A stretch of 43,043 nt of DNA from Patescibacteria group bacterium (GCA_029210915.1 JARGGJ010000012.1:1-43043); one strand, 5' to 3'. Positions 22,529 through 31,725 are shown, counted from the stretch's first letter. Numbers and translations are program-made. Notes: generated by a model not told the origin, from the letters alone.

Positions 22529-24859
22529 TTAGTCGAAGGTGACTCGAGAGCCGGGGTTTAGGGTGGTTGGGCCGTTGGATGACCGTGGTTGCTGGCCCGA
22601 TGCGTCTTTGCGAATTCCGTGCGACTGGCGCTTATCCAAAGGGTTAAAATTATTGCCGGTGATGGATGGGTACGAGCTTGATGATTTATCTTGTTCGGTT
22701 GGTGATGGTTTTTTCTTAAAAACCACTAATGACTCGGGGCGATTGTTTGCTACCGGTTCATCGTCATCATCAATAACCGGCTTTTGCGGAGCTTTGTTTT
22801 TTTCGGGATTGTAAAAAGGTTTTGTGTGAGTTTTTTCTTGGTTAACTGCAGGAGGAGTGATTTTTGGTTTAGCGGCATCACGCCCCTCCATCTGTTTTTC
22901 CACCTGCCGTTTGCGGGTTTCTATGTTGGTACCTTTTTGCCTGGATAGCTCGCCGATGAGACCACCGCCCATAAAAGGAGGTTCATCCGGATCATCCTCT
23001 ACAGGGGGCAGTTCTGAGATTGGCGGTAAATTTATTTTACCAATTATTCGAGGCTTATTCGGTTCTTTTGCGGGCCTGGTACGTTTTGGCGGACGATCTT
23101 TATCGAGGTTTGATTTATACGGCTCACGTGACTCGGGCTCGGGGCCTATCTTTTTTATACGCCCTTTATCTTTTTGCTCTTCGCGGATTATTGGCAAGCA
23201 ATCAGAGCAATACATGGGGCGCGACGGGTCGAGCTGAACCGGCATATCCCAAACTTTACCGCAACGCGAGCAGGTGTGAGAAAATTTAGGTTTATCTTTC
23301 TTTTTACCTTGGCCGGCATTGGCCATTTTTTGCAAAGACTCCAAACGTTCGGGAGAGATTCTGAGGTATTCTTCTTGTTGATCCGCTTCTTCATCTTCTT
23401 CTGACTTAACATTTGATACTCTTAAGAACTCTTTGGTCTCGGGGCGCTCTTTGGGTGCTTCTTCGGATTCTGATGCGGTTTTTAAATCAGCTACTTTGAT
23501 ATTTGGTAAATCATCGGGATCTATCTCCGTACTTTCGGGATCGGTTGCTCGTAAAGTCCCCGTTTCCATGCCGCTCCAACGCAAAACTTTTTCGTTTATG
23601 GTGGCGCGCGGTATGGAATAGCGTTCTCGGGAAACTTGAATTACTTTCTCGGCATTTCCGGTGAACTTGGCCATTGGAGGCAAAGTTGTTGCGGAAAAAG
23701 GTGAGGTTGCCACGCCGTCGACCATTAGTTTGAGATAAATGTTGTATTTATTAAGATTAACCAAATCATCCGCGGTAAATTGAGGCGTAAATTCACGCTC
23801 CAAAAACTCGGCATCGGTGGAGCCGACTCGAAATGCGAGTAAGGTGCCCACGTTGCCGATAACAGCGGCTTTTACCTCATCGGAAAGTTGTTCGATGTAT
23901 TGATGCGCAACGGTTAGACTTAGGCGATATTTACGCGCCTCGGACAAAATTGAGGCAAATGACTCATTGGCAAAGTTTTGAAACTCGTCGACAAATAAGT
24001 AAAAATCTCGGCGATCATCCTCCGGGATGTTTACGCGTTCCATGGCGGCCATTTGCATACGCGAAATAATCATCCCTCCCAGTAAACGCATATTATCTTC
24101 ACCGATACGGCCTTTTGATAAATTGACAATGAAGATTTTTCCGTCGTCCATGATGGAACGAATATCTATTGTCGACTTAACTTGAGCGACGATATTGCGG
24201 ATAACTGAGGCTGCTAAAAATTGGCCGACTTTGTTTTGGATGGCGGGGAGCGCTTCCGCTTTATATTTATCTGTCCATGTTTCGAACTCGGCGACCCAAA
24301 AAGTTTTAACAATTGGATCGCGAATTTTGGCTACTACTCTTTTACGGTAATCATCATCAACAAGCAGGCGGTTAATGCCCAGCAATGTTGCGCCCGGGTA
24401 ATCGAGAAGAGCCATAACGCAGTTTTGCAGAATATACTCCATACGAGCGCTCCAAACATCGGGCCAGATTTTTTTGAATACTCCCATTAAACCGTTACTT
24501 ACAAGATGTTTTTGATCTTCTGTGACTGATTCGAGAATGTTAAAACCTACGGGGAACTCGAGATCGGCAGGGTTAAAGTAGACTACATCGTTAATGCGGT
24601 TTGCCGGGATGTAATCCAAGATTTTCTCGGCTGTATCGCCGTGAGGATCTACATAGCAAACTCCGTGGCCGGCCATGATATCGCTCATGACCATGTTTTC
24701 TTGTAAGACGGTTTTACCCATGCCGGTTTTACCAATGACGTATAAGTGGCGTCGGCGGTCATCGGTTTTAATTCCAAAACGCCTGCGCTGGTTGCGAAAG
24801 TTTGTCTCGGCGAAGAGAGTTATCTCGTTTTCGTGTTCGTGATCGTATTCAACGGGCAT
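22529..24859 (-). CDS. VirD4/TraD-like type IV secretion ATPase
   Basis: A 776-aa P-loop motor of the conjugative-coupling/HerA type. Walker A is GKTGMGKT (residues 43-50); Walker B is FYLFVDEFQNF with Asp-291/Glu-292; DPHGDTAEKI follows the first strand, typical of TraD/TraG C-terminal motor domains. There is no N-terminal membrane helix, so membrane attachment would come from the partner encoded just upstream (25007-26347). Residues about 440-776 are a disordered, charged, proline-rich tail with an inserted zinc ribbon, Cys-530, Cys-533, Cys-551 and Cys-554. No relaxase, pilin or VirB genes are in view. Likely moves DNA or protein across the envelope; direction unknown. Confidence 0.88.
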   Translation of the reverse strand: MPVEYDHEHENEITLFAETNFRNQRRRFGIKTDDRRRHLYVIGKTGMGKTVLQENMVMSDIMAGHGVCYVDPHGDTAEKILDYIPANRINDVVYFNPADLEFPVGFNILESVTEDQKHLVSNGLMGVFKKIWPDVWSARMEYILQNCVMALLDYPGATLLGINRLLVDDDYRKRVVAKIRDPIVKTFWVAEFETWTDKYKAEALPAIQNKVGQFLAASVIRNIVAQVKSTIDIRSIMDDGKIFIVNLSKGRIGEDNMRLLGGMIISRMQMAAMERVNIPEDDRRDFYLFVDEFQNFANESFASILSEARKYRLSLTVAHQYIEQLSDEVKAAVIGNVGTLLAFRVGSTDAEFLEREFTPQFTADDLVNLNKYNIYLKLMVDGVATSPFSATTLPPMAKFTGNAEKVIQVSRERYSIPRATINEKVLRWSGMETGTLRATDPESTEIDPDDLPNIKVADLKTASESEEAPKERPETKEFLRVSNVKSEEDEEADQQEEYLRISPERLESLQKMANAGQGKKKDKPKFSHTCSRCGKVWDMPVQLDPSRPMYCSDCLPIIREEQKDKGRIKKIGPEPESREPYKSNLDKDRPPKRTRPAKEPNKPRIIGKINLPPISELPPVEDDPDEPPFMGGGLIGELSRQKGTNIETRKRQVEKQMEGRDAAKPKITPPAVNQEKTHTKPFYNPEKNKAPQKPVIDDDDEPVANNRPESLVVFKKKPSPTEQDKSSSSYPSITGNNFNPLDKRQSHGIRKDASGQQPRSSNGPTTLNPGSRVTFD

Positions 24860-24875
24860 ACTTATTCGTTTAACT

Positions 24876-25000
24876 GGTCTTAACGTCTTAACGTCGTAAA
24901 GTCATAACGTGTGAGCCATTCCAACCCCGTTAAGACATTAAGCCGTTAAGACTTTTCCCTATTATCTCTATTATTTGTTATTTGTTATTTATTATTTGTG
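24876..25000. repeat. GTCTTAACG and TTATTTGTTATTT word elements
   Basis: GTCTTAACGTCTTAACGTCG with relatives (about 24878-24910) faces GTTAAGACATTAAGCCGTTAAGAC (split by a few bases, 24929-24952) in inverted orientation. A second array, TTATTTGTTATTTGTTATTT, follows (24970-25000). The first word recurs at 27425-27460 and 41363-41420, the second at 35916-36001. Confidence 0.82.
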
Positions 25001-25006
25001 AAGGCG

Positions 25007-26347
25007 CTAGCCGAACGGCAGATTCATTGGAGGTTCGGAGTGTTTTGATTCGCGTTTTTTAAGCTGAGGAGCTTTAACCTGGAATGTATGCGGGAAATGC
25101 CAAAGTGTTGCCAATTCCTCTGTGCAAAGGTAGTAAGGAGCATTACCATCCCAAACAGAACGGCTTTTGTAATAGGAAAGGAGCCTGCGTTTGCGCACGT
25201 TGTTTCTGCGCTCTCTCATGAATAACAAGGCGCCGTTAACACCAACATTTTTAGCTTCGGGTTTTAATGACAGCATGTCGTTGGTATTCATTTGTTTGAT
25301 AAAACCGATGAGCGACTGAACTATCTTGGGTTTTTTAAAAACATTCTTTTTACCAATATACATGAAACGGATTTTGCAAGTATAGGCTATTTTGGAAACC
25401 TTGTTTTCAACAGCCTCTAAAACTTTGCGTTCGCCCGGGGATAGATTAAAAATCTTTGACTGCAAAGGATCGTTTGCTTTTGCGGGGGCAGTGTTACCTG
25501 ACACAGAACCTAAAATTTCCCCGGCTATTAAGATAAACAAATTAAAAGGAGCTAAAATTATTTTTTCCAGGGTGCTTGGGGGTGTTACAACTTTTTCACC
25601 TTTTAACTCTTTAATAAGTTTTGTACCACCCTTTTGATAGGCGCCAACATCTATTGGCAGGCACAAGAGTTGTACCCAAGCTTGCTCGCCCGGGCCAAGG
25701 CGCGATAAGCCCTCGAGTAAAACCGAGAGCGGGTCTTTGAATTCACCGGACATTGAGTGCTCGAAAGAAGGGTAAGTTTTTAGAGGATAAAAAGATGACT
25801 TTCCCCCTGCCGGGATCATCTCCGTGCCCCATAGATCGTATTCTTGATCGGGATATAACGATGGGACATTGTTGGCATAATCCTCCACCTCGGCTATCTC
25901 GGCTTCGGGGTATTGCGCAAAAATTGAAGCTTCCACCAAATCGCGAAGAGAGCGCAAGCACCGGATTATAAATTGGACGTTACCCTCGATAGAGATTATT
26001 TCGCAAGAAATTGGATCTTGATACTTGCCTTGGATCCAGGTTTCTGTCCAGGAGGCGGGGGCATGGGCTCCGGCCAAGTGGGCAAACATGTTCTCGACGG
26101 CGCGCAAGGATTGCCCGGGATCTTTTTCATTTAAGCGCGGGATATCGATTGCGAGTGTTATAAATTCTTTTTGCCCGGCGGCTATGGACTGCCTCCAATA
26201 CATCCAAAACTTAGAAGCCGCCCAAACAATTACTATTAAAAATATTATCCACCCTCCACTTATAAAGATGGTGAACATTGCGGAAAATGGATTGGATCCA
26301 AAAGATGCTAAAAAAGTTGCCACGTCGAACGTGAAGTATTCGTTCAT
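25007..26347 (-). CDS. Membrane protein partner of the type IV ATPase
   Basis: I do not recognise a characterised family; it resembles the conserved CPR membrane proteins found next to VirD4-like ATPases. From MNEYFTFDVATFLASF (26347) it is 446 aa. A membrane segment lies at about residues 22-48 (MFTIFISGGWIIFLIVIVWAA), then a large soluble domain with a possible second hydrophobic stretch near residue 265 (LAPFNLFILIAGEILG). The soluble part has LGPGEQAWVQLLCLP and RRLLSYYKSR motifs. It is read before the ATPase on the same strand with a 147-base repeat-rich gap. Pairing suggests a two-part envelope translocase: membrane subunit plus cytosolic motor. Confidence 0.72.
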   Translation of the reverse strand: MNEYFTFDVATFLASFGSNPFSAMFTIFISGGWIIFLIVIVWAASKFWMYWRQSIAAGQKEFITLAIDIPRLNEKDPGQSLRAVENMFAHLAGAHAPASWTETWIQGKYQDPISCEIISIEGNVQFIIRCLRSLRDLVEASIFAQYPEAEIAEVEDYANNVPSLYPDQEYDLWGTEMIPAGGKSSFYPLKTYPSFEHSMSGEFKDPLSVLLEGLSRLGPGEQAWVQLLCLPIDVGAYQKGGTKLIKELKGEKVVTPPSTLEKIILAPFNLFILIAGEILGSVSGNTAPAKANDPLQSKIFNLSPGERKVLEAVENKVSKIAYTCKIRFMYIGKKNVFKKPKIVQSLIGFIKQMNTNDMLSLKPEAKNVGVNGALLFMRERRNNVRKRRLLSYYKSRSVWDGNAPYYLCTEELATLWHFPHTFQVKAPQLKKRESKHSEPPMNLPFG

Positions 26348-26447
26348 ACTTGCTTTATTGTAGCACAGAACCAGGCCCTCGGAAAAGGCGTAACCGAAAC
26401 GGAAAAAAACTGCAAAGCGCAAACTGCAAAGAGTTATACAAACAAGT

Positions 26448-26474
26448 AAAAACAGAACCTCTTGTTCTGTTTTT
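26448..26474. terminator. Terminator of the secD-secF unit
   Basis: AAAAACAGAAC (26448-26458) and GTTCTGTTTTT (26464-26474) pair around CTCTT, with A/T runs on both sides. It serves the minus-strand secF. It is embedded in another word element, GCAAACTGCAAAG (about 26418-26430) against TTTGCACTTTGAAGTTTG (about 26485-26503). Confidence 0.88.
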
Positions 26475-26510
26475 TACTCTTTCCAGTTTGCACTTTGAAG
26501 TTTGTAGATT

Positions 26511-27416
26511 TTAAGCTTTCCTGGCTTTCATCTTTTGCTGATATTTATAGATGGTTACCAGTAGCGGGGATGCGATAAAGATTGAGGAGTATGTACCGGC
26601 GATGATTCCAATAATAAGCGTTAAAGCAAAATCCCTAATACTCTCTCCTCCAAAAAAGTAGACTGCCGTAAGAGCTAAAATGGTGGTTAAACTGGTATTG
26701 ATTGAACGCAAAATTGTTTGGTTTAATGATATGTTCACTATTTCAACAAATGTTCCGCTTGTCTTTTGCAAATTTTCGCGAATACGATCAAAAACAACAA
26801 TGGTATCGTTAATTGAATATCCCATTACCGTAAGTATTGCGGCGATAAATGAAGTACCTATTTCTATTCCAAAATATTTACCCAATATGGCAAATACACC
26901 CACCGGGATTATTACATCATGAAATGCGGCAAAAACAGTTACCAAACCATACTTCCATGATGCAACGGGAATGGATACTTTACGGAATGTGTATCCGATA
27001 AAAATAAGAATGGCTATAAATACTATTATAAGCGCGGTTATTGATTTTGAACGCAGCTCTTGGCCTATAACGGGGCCGATGGAATCGAAACGCAGTTCCG
27101 TGATTTCTCCGTAGTTTTCTCGGAGTGTGCCAAGCACCTTTTGATGTTCATCCTCTTTGAGGGTGCGTAAACGAAAGTTCATATCCGTCTCGCCTACGGG
27201 TTGCACAACCATGCCTCCCAGATCCGCCGAGGATAATATTTGTTGAGCTTCCATGGCTGTAGGGCGGTTGCCATCTTCGTAACGAACCGAAAGAAGTGAT
27301 CCGCCGGCAAAATCTATTCCTTGCTTTAAACCAAAGGTTAAAAGCGCAAAAAGACTGGCACCTATTAGGATAGCCGAGGTTATATACCAGATGTAGCGAT
27401 ATTTTATTATGTTCAT
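26511..27416 (-). CDS. secF: Protein translocase subunit SecF
   Basis: Membrane subunit that, with SecD, uses the proton gradient to pull exported proteins out of SecYEG. The 301-aa product has six membrane segments, the LTFGLKQGIDFAGGSLLSVRY opening, IGPVIGQELRSKS, the GYSINDTIVVFDRIREN motif and a basic C-terminus. Length is normal. It lies directly after secD (57-base gap with a word element). Confidence 0.96.
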   Translation of the reverse strand: MNIIKYRYIWYITSAILIGASLFALLTFGLKQGIDFAGGSLLSVRYEDGNRPTAMEAQQILSSADLGGMVVQPVGETDMNFRLRTLKEDEHQKVLGTLRENYGEITELRFDSIGPVIGQELRSKSITALIIVFIAILIFIGYTFRKVSIPVASWKYGLVTVFAAFHDVIIPVGVFAILGKYFGIEIGTSFIAAILTVMGYSINDTIVVFDRIRENLQKTSGTFVEIVNISLNQTILRSINTSLTTILALTAVYFFGGESIRDFALTLIIGIIAGTYSSIFIASPLLVTIYKYQQKMKARKA

Positions 27417-27424
27417 ATTTGATC

Positions 27425-27460
27425 AAGTCTAACGTCTTAACGACTTAACGTCTTAACGTC
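27425..27460. repeat. GTCTTAACG word element
   Basis: Four overlapping words, GTCTAACGTCTTAACG and ACTTAACGTCTTAACG, in the short gap between secD and secF. Being within the likely secDF operon, it is not a terminator. Confidence 0.75.
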
Positions 27461-27472
27461 GAAATTCTTGGT

Positions 27473-29548
27473 TTATTTATCGTTAGATGCGTCTTTGTTT
27501 GGATCGGATTTTTTAAGGAAGAACCAGCCCGCGGTGTTTACGAACTTGGGAAGAGCCACAATATGCATTAGGTTGCGGGTAATCACGATAGCGGTAAACA
27601 TGGATAAGACAACACCAATTCCGAGCGTTAAAGCAAAACCTTTAATTATGGAAGATGAAAACCAGTAGAGAACCACACAAGAGATTAGTGTCGTTAAGTT
27701 TCCGTCTCTGATACTGGGCCAAGCGCGTCTAAAAGCTTCTTCCAGGGCTACAGAATAAGATTTTTTGAGTTTCAACTCTTCTTTTAAACGCTCAAAGATT
27801 AGAACATTTGCATCAACCGCCATACCAACAGACAAGATCAAACCGGCGATACCTGAGAGAGTGAGGGTTACGGGAATGGATTTAAATACAGCAAATACCA
27901 AAGTAGCGTAAATAGATAATGACAAGACGGCAATTATACCCGGAACGCGATAGACGATTATCATAAATAACGCGACCAGCAAGAATCCCCACATACCCGC
28001 AATGAGTGATGCGTTAACGGATGTTTTGCCAAGAGACGGACCAACGGATTGCTGAGCGATGAGTTCGATGGGCACCGGCAAAGCACCGGCTTGGAGGCGT
28101 TGAGCCAAAAGCTTGGCCTCGGCAACGCTGAAGGTGCCGGTGATAACCGCGCGACCGCCCAAAATCTCGGAGTTGACGGTTGGCACGGAAATCGGCTCGC
28201 CATCCAAGTAGATTGCTACCGGTTTACCGATGTTTTCTTTTGTGATTTCGGCAAATAAATCCGCACCTTCATCGTTAAACTGAAGGCCAACTTCTGCGGC
28301 GCCTGAGTTAGGATTGAACTCCAATTGAGCACGCTCCAGTTGTTTGCCGGTTAGCTCGGTACGCTTAAAAGGCTCTGCCGGAGGGATTATGTCATCGCGA
28401 GTAAGTTTGCTGAATTGAATGGCGCTTACACGCACATCCTCGATACTGCGCTCGTCTTCTTTGTAAATAAGATGATATCCAAAATCGGATTGAACAGGCT
28501 CGCTGATTGTGCCAACTTTTTGAGGGAATACAGCTTCCTCGAATGACTCAACCATTACACCGGTTGCAAACCAACCCAAATCACCTCCGGAGATCTCCGC
28601 TCCAGGTTCTTCCGACAGTTCTTTAACTTTGTCCGCAAAATTTTCCGGAGTTACTTCGTTTTTAATTTCTTGAACATAAGCAAGAGCGTCTTCTTTGCTC
28701 CTCGTTGTTGATGCGCCGGCTTGCATAGCACCATCCCATTGGATTAAAAGATGGCGTGCTTTAACTTCTTTGCCTGATTCGGTTTTTTCTTCAACTTTGG
28801 CAACCACCTCCGTGTTATCCGTACTGATGACAGATGAAACAACTTTTCCCACCTCCGCATCACGAGCAACTTCGTAGATTTTTGCGTATTCGGATTTATC
28901 TTTGATGAATCCCAAATCTCCGCCGTTTGCTTTAACATCGGGATCTTCGGAAACTTCTTTTACTTTATCCTGAAAATTATCGGGATTATTAACCACATCA
29001 GCCAAGAAAAGTTGAGCCTTTTCATTGGCTTGGTTTTCGGATTGATCGAGTTCTATTATTTCTTCTTCGGTTAACTGGCGCGGCGGGTCATCGTTTATGA
29101 CTTTAAATTCCAAAATTGGCGTTTCGCCAATCATGTTTATAGCTTCGTTAATATCGCGTACACCGGCAAGTTCTACAGAAACACGATAGTTATCGCCCGC
29201 TCTGGTGGTTTGTACGAGCGGTTCGGATACGCCCATGGCATTTACACGACGCTCTATAACATCACGAACACCATCCAAAGCTGATGCTTGCTCGGTATTT
29301 GGAACCATGGAAAGATCCGCTTCGTATTCGAGGTGAGTTCCACCCTGAAGGTCGAGACCCAGCACAAATGGCAGATTTATATGGCCAAATTCGGTACCTA
29401 AGACGCCATTGGCTTTATCGATAACCCAATTGGTAGGTTGGCTATAAGTTAGCGAACCGGTAATTAAAAAAAGTAGAGCAATTAAGCCTACACGGCGCTT
29501 GACTTTAAGCCTGGAAACGCCTGTTTCTGGGGAGTGTTTTTTTGACAT
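27473..29548 (-). CDS. secD: SecD with inserted parvulin-like domains
   Basis: SecD subunit of the Sec machinery. From MSKKHSPETGVSRLK (29548; the upstream ATG adds 10 residues) it is 691 aa, with the usual first membrane segment, GLDLQGGTHLEYEADL, the P1 pieces, and six C-terminal membrane helices with GMAVDANVLIFERLKEE. Between the two P1 halves (residues about 170-375) there are two tandem PpiC-like blocks. The second is the fuller one (VKARHLLIQW, NFADKVKELSEEPGAEISGGDLGWF, PVQSDFGYHLIY). The first is degenerate (NFQDKVKEVSEDPDVKANGG). Parvulins are periplasmic prolyl isomerases/chaperones, so this SecD may bind emerging chains directly. Last membrane segments and SecF fit as usual. Confidence 0.93.
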   Translation of the reverse strand: MSKKHSPETGVSRLKVKRRVGLIALLFLITGSLTYSQPTNWVIDKANGVLGTEFGHINLPFVLGLDLQGGTHLEYEADLSMVPNTEQASALDGVRDVIERRVNAMGVSEPLVQTTRAGDNYRVSVELAGVRDINEAINMIGETPILEFKVINDDPPRQLTEEEIIELDQSENQANEKAQLFLADVVNNPDNFQDKVKEVSEDPDVKANGGDLGFIKDKSEYAKIYEVARDAEVGKVVSSVISTDNTEVVAKVEEKTESGKEVKARHLLIQWDGAMQAGASTTRSKEDALAYVQEIKNEVTPENFADKVKELSEEPGAEISGGDLGWFATGVMVESFEEAVFPQKVGTISEPVQSDFGYHLIYKEDERSIEDVRVSAIQFSKLTRDDIIPPAEPFKRTELTGKQLERAQLEFNPNSGAAEVGLQFNDEGADLFAEITKENIGKPVAIYLDGEPISVPTVNSEILGGRAVITGTFSVAEAKLLAQRLQAGALPVPIELIAQQSVGPSLGKTSVNASLIAGMWGFLLVALFMIIVYRVPGIIAVLSLSIYATLVFAVFKSIPVTLTLSGIAGLILSVGMAVDANVLIFERLKEELKLKKSYSVALEEAFRRAWPSIRDGNLTTLISCVVLYWFSSSIIKGFALTLGIGVVLSMFTAIVITRNLMHIVALPKFVNTAGWFFLKKSDPNKDASNDK

Positions 29549-29676
29549 ACAATTCGGCGAAAGTATAGCGAACAGCACCTAAAAAAGCAAATATGGCCAT
29601 GATTGGCAGGATTAACAAAAATTAGCGGGATTATTATTTTAATACTTTAGGAGAAAACCACCCTGTTTCTAGATAA

Positions 29677-30414
29677 TTATGCAGCTGAAGATGGAGGTTC
29701 GCCCATATTTTGTTGTTCCTCTCCTTGGCGCATCAATTCAGCCAATGAGATGTTGCCTATACTTCCCGCTTCTTCACGTTTGGGAGCTTGCCGGTTGGCA
29801 ACTTCTGGGCTAAACGTTACTTCCGATGCCAGAGGTGACTGCCCGGTTACAATTGGGCGCTCACCGGATTCTTTTATATTACTTTTTTGAATTTCAGTTT
29901 CTTCAGCTTGGCCTTGTGCTAAACCCTCTTCTTGTCCACGTGTAGCTTGGAATTGGCCGTACATTTGTTCTGCCAGATCTGCCGGTGGATTTAAGCCTTC
30001 CGGTTTACCTTGGGTTTCATCGACTCTGGCCAGAATTTCGTCGACCGAACCTTGTTGTTCGTAATCACCCAATGAAATCGCATTCCGCAAAAGCTCTTGT
30101 TTTTGAGCGTCTTCCAAAGCAGCTTTTTTTCTTCGTTGCTCTCTGCTAAAAGCAAGTTGCTCCCTTACTTCTGCCTGAGCTAGCATTTCGGCCTTCATTT
30201 TTTCCAGAGCTTCTTCGGGAGTTTTGGCGTTGTATTGTTCCATCATGCCCTGCTGATATGCGAGCCTGGCCTCCATATCCGCCTTGGCTTTCAATTCTTC
30301 TGATGCAGCAATTTGAGCAGCCCTATCCGCTTCCAATTTTTTCTGTAATTGGACACCGCCTTTATCGGGCAATGTTGCTCCCATTTGGGTATTTAATGAC
30401 ATCTCTTTAGACAT
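29677..30414 (-). CDS. Glu/Gln/Ala-rich coiled-coil hypothetical protein
   Basis: Unrecognised 245-aa soluble protein of low complexity. Residues about 20-115 are a long predicted coiled coil (LQKKLEADRAAQIAASEELKAKADMEARLAY, SREQRRKKAALEDAQKQELLRN); the remainder is Gln/Glu/Gly/Pro-rich and probably disordered. It has no signal peptide, membrane segment or enzyme motif. It is divergent from the 30580-31269 gene and lies upstream of secD, with about 130 bases between them including GATTAACA-GGATT-like words. A structural or scaffold role is possible but not shown. Confidence 0.65.
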   Translation of the reverse strand: MSKEMSLNTQMGATLPDKGGVQLQKKLEADRAAQIAASEELKAKADMEARLAYQQGMMEQYNAKTPEEALEKMKAEMLAQAEVREQLAFSREQRRKKAALEDAQKQELLRNAISLGDYEQQGSVDEILARVDETQGKPEGLNPPADLAEQMYGQFQATRGQEEGLAQGQAEETEIQKSNIKESGERPIVTGQSPLASEVTFSPEVANRQAPKREEAGSIGNISLAELMRQGEEQQNMGEPPSSAA

Positions 30415-30510
30415 AGATTTTGGATAATAAACGCTTTATATAGATGTATTATAGCATTTATTAATAATACTAACGATTCCGAGAGTTTTTACCTAAATAC
30501 AGCCAAACTA

Positions 30511-30539
30511 TTGACATGATTTCAAATAACTGTTAGGTT
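30511..30539 (+). promoter_or_regulatory. Sigma-70-type promoter
   Basis: TTGACA (30511-30516), 17-base spacer, TAGGTT (30534-30539), 40 bases before the ATG at 30580. The -10 is weak but keeps the TA...T frame shared with the 39383 and 40737 boxes. An AGCCAAAC-like box lies just before the -35, as at 8447. Confidence 0.65.
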
Positions 30540-30579
30540 GGGATATTGCATATACACCCTCGCCTCAACGGAGTTTATC

Positions 30580-31269
30580 ATGCAGAGTACCTTTCAAGAA
30601 TCACCGCGCTTGCTTACTTTGAAGCATGATTTTAGATTCCGCGAAACGCCGGCTGCGATTTTTGAGCTCACTCCCGATCTCCTTCGTGAGCTTTTTGATC
30701 AGGCTATCCATTACGGATTCCCTGACGCGCCGCTATCGCCAAATAAAAGTATTTTTCTTCGAGTGAACAATCAAACCATTAAGGTTACTGCATCACTTGA
30801 TGCGGATTTTCTTATGATGTGTATTGGTTCATCACGTAATAAGCCTTTTTATCTTTTCACTTTAAGCGGGCTTATTTATTGGGAATCCCGCTTGCGTGTT
30901 TCAAATATTTTGGAAGCATCCTCGGCGCTCGATACAGCCATGGAGCAACGTGGTTTTTACAACCGCGCGGAGCATAAACGCACAAACCTACTCGAAGCTA
31001 AAGGTTTTCGAGTGGAGGAAGTTTTTGCAAAACCACGTTCCAATTATACTTTACCCAAAGGTTGGAATATCGAAATTTCTGAGATTTTTGATCGTCCTGA
31101 ACTTCTAGCTGTTTTGCATCTTTATGGAAGAGATGTAGTTTGTAAGCGCGAAGATGCTGATGCGATTCGCGAGCTATACAAACCTTTAACAGCGGAAGCG
31201 ATCACAGAAAGCAACAGGCGCGTTCTGCAAGGCATGCGCGCCCAAGCTGACAAAAGCCGCTACTCCTAA
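30580..31269 (+). CDS. Hypothetical protein, single-gene unit
   Basis: Unrecognised 229-aa soluble protein. The start MQSTFQESPRLLTL is chosen because ACGGAG sits 7-8 bases upstream; the 14-residue longer frame starts inside the promoter. The N-terminal half is mixed alpha/beta with aromatic patches (FLMMCIGSSRNKPFYLFTLSGLIYWESRL). The C-terminal half is basic and helical (EQRGFYNRAEHKRTNLLEAKGFRVEE, REDADAIRELYKPL). No known motif is seen. It has its own promoter, a GGAG site and a terminator, in contrast to the Shine-Dalgarno-poor neighbours; it is the largest member of the accessory single-gene set. Confidence 0.78.
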   Translation: MQSTFQESPRLLTLKHDFRFRETPAAIFELTPDLLRELFDQAIHYGFPDAPLSPNKSIFLRVNNQTIKVTASLDADFLMMCIGSSRNKPFYLFTLSGLIYWESRLRVSNILEASSALDTAMEQRGFYNRAEHKRTNLLEAKGFRVEEVFAKPRSNYTLPKGWNIEISEIFDRPELLAVLHLYGRDVVCKREDADAIRELYKPLTAEAITESNRRVLQGMRAQADKSRYS

Positions 31270-31273
31270 ATAT

Positions 31274-31306
31274 CCACCCATTTTACAAGCTCCGGGTGGT
31301 TTTTTT
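31274..31306 (+). terminator. Intrinsic terminator
   Basis: CCACCC (31274-31279) and GGGTGG (31294-31299) pair around a 14-base loop, followed by seven Ts. It ends the 30580 unit just before the convergent gene's stop. Confidence 0.85.
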
Positions 31307-31316
31307 ATTGCCCGTT

Positions 31317-31703
31317 TTATGAAATCAGCTTAGCCCACTTGGTTTTGGCTGATGCGGAAGAGACCGGACTCAGATCTGCTTCGAGTTTTCCATCTTCGGT
31401 TCCGCGCAGCATTAATCGTGACATACCGCTATCGCCCAAATAGATTTTTAGCGATGCGCGGTCGGGATCTGTAGAAAATTTTGCAACGAATTCTTGAATC
31501 TCTTGTATAACTTCGGGGCCGGTTGCATCGGGTGCGGTTGGGTTGAATGTACCTGAGAGTGCTCCTGTTAGCGTGCGGTCGATTTTGGCGATGATACTAA
31601 ACAGCAAATCCGCATCACCCGCTTTTATGGCGGATTCGAGATCGGTGATGGGATTTGACTCGTAGATATCTTGCGGGATTGACTCTTTTTGAAATTTTTC
31701 CAT
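31317..31703 (-). CDS. Small hypothetical protein
   Basis: Unrecognised 128-aa protein from the start MEKFQKESIPQDIYESN. A longer frame reaching 31781 would overlap the four-helix-bundle gene and is rejected. It is acidic, without membrane segments or cysteines, and has a helical N-terminal half (LESAIKAGDADLLFSIIAKIDRTL) and a strand-rich C-terminal half (ASLKIYLGDSGMSRLMLRGTEDGKLEADL). It is 22 bases downstream of the four-helix-bundle gene and probably in the same operon as secA. Function unknown. Confidence 0.65.
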   Translation of the reverse strand: MEKFQKESIPQDIYESNPITDLESAIKAGDADLLFSIIAKIDRTLTGALSGTFNPTAPDATGPEVIQEIQEFVAKFSTDPDRASLKIYLGDSGMSRLMLRGTEDGKLEADLSPVSSASAKTKWAKLIS

Positions 31704-31725
31704 ATGAAAAATGATAAATACTTTT

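Noticed and set aside
24876-25000. CRISPR array or tandem satellite
   Set aside because: Repeats are too short, have no regular unique spacers and invert within the element; no cas gene is in the window.
22529-26347. Integrative conjugative element
   Set aside because: There is no relaxase, integrase, pilus gene, tRNA attachment site or flanking long direct repeat; the neighbours are core envelope genes.
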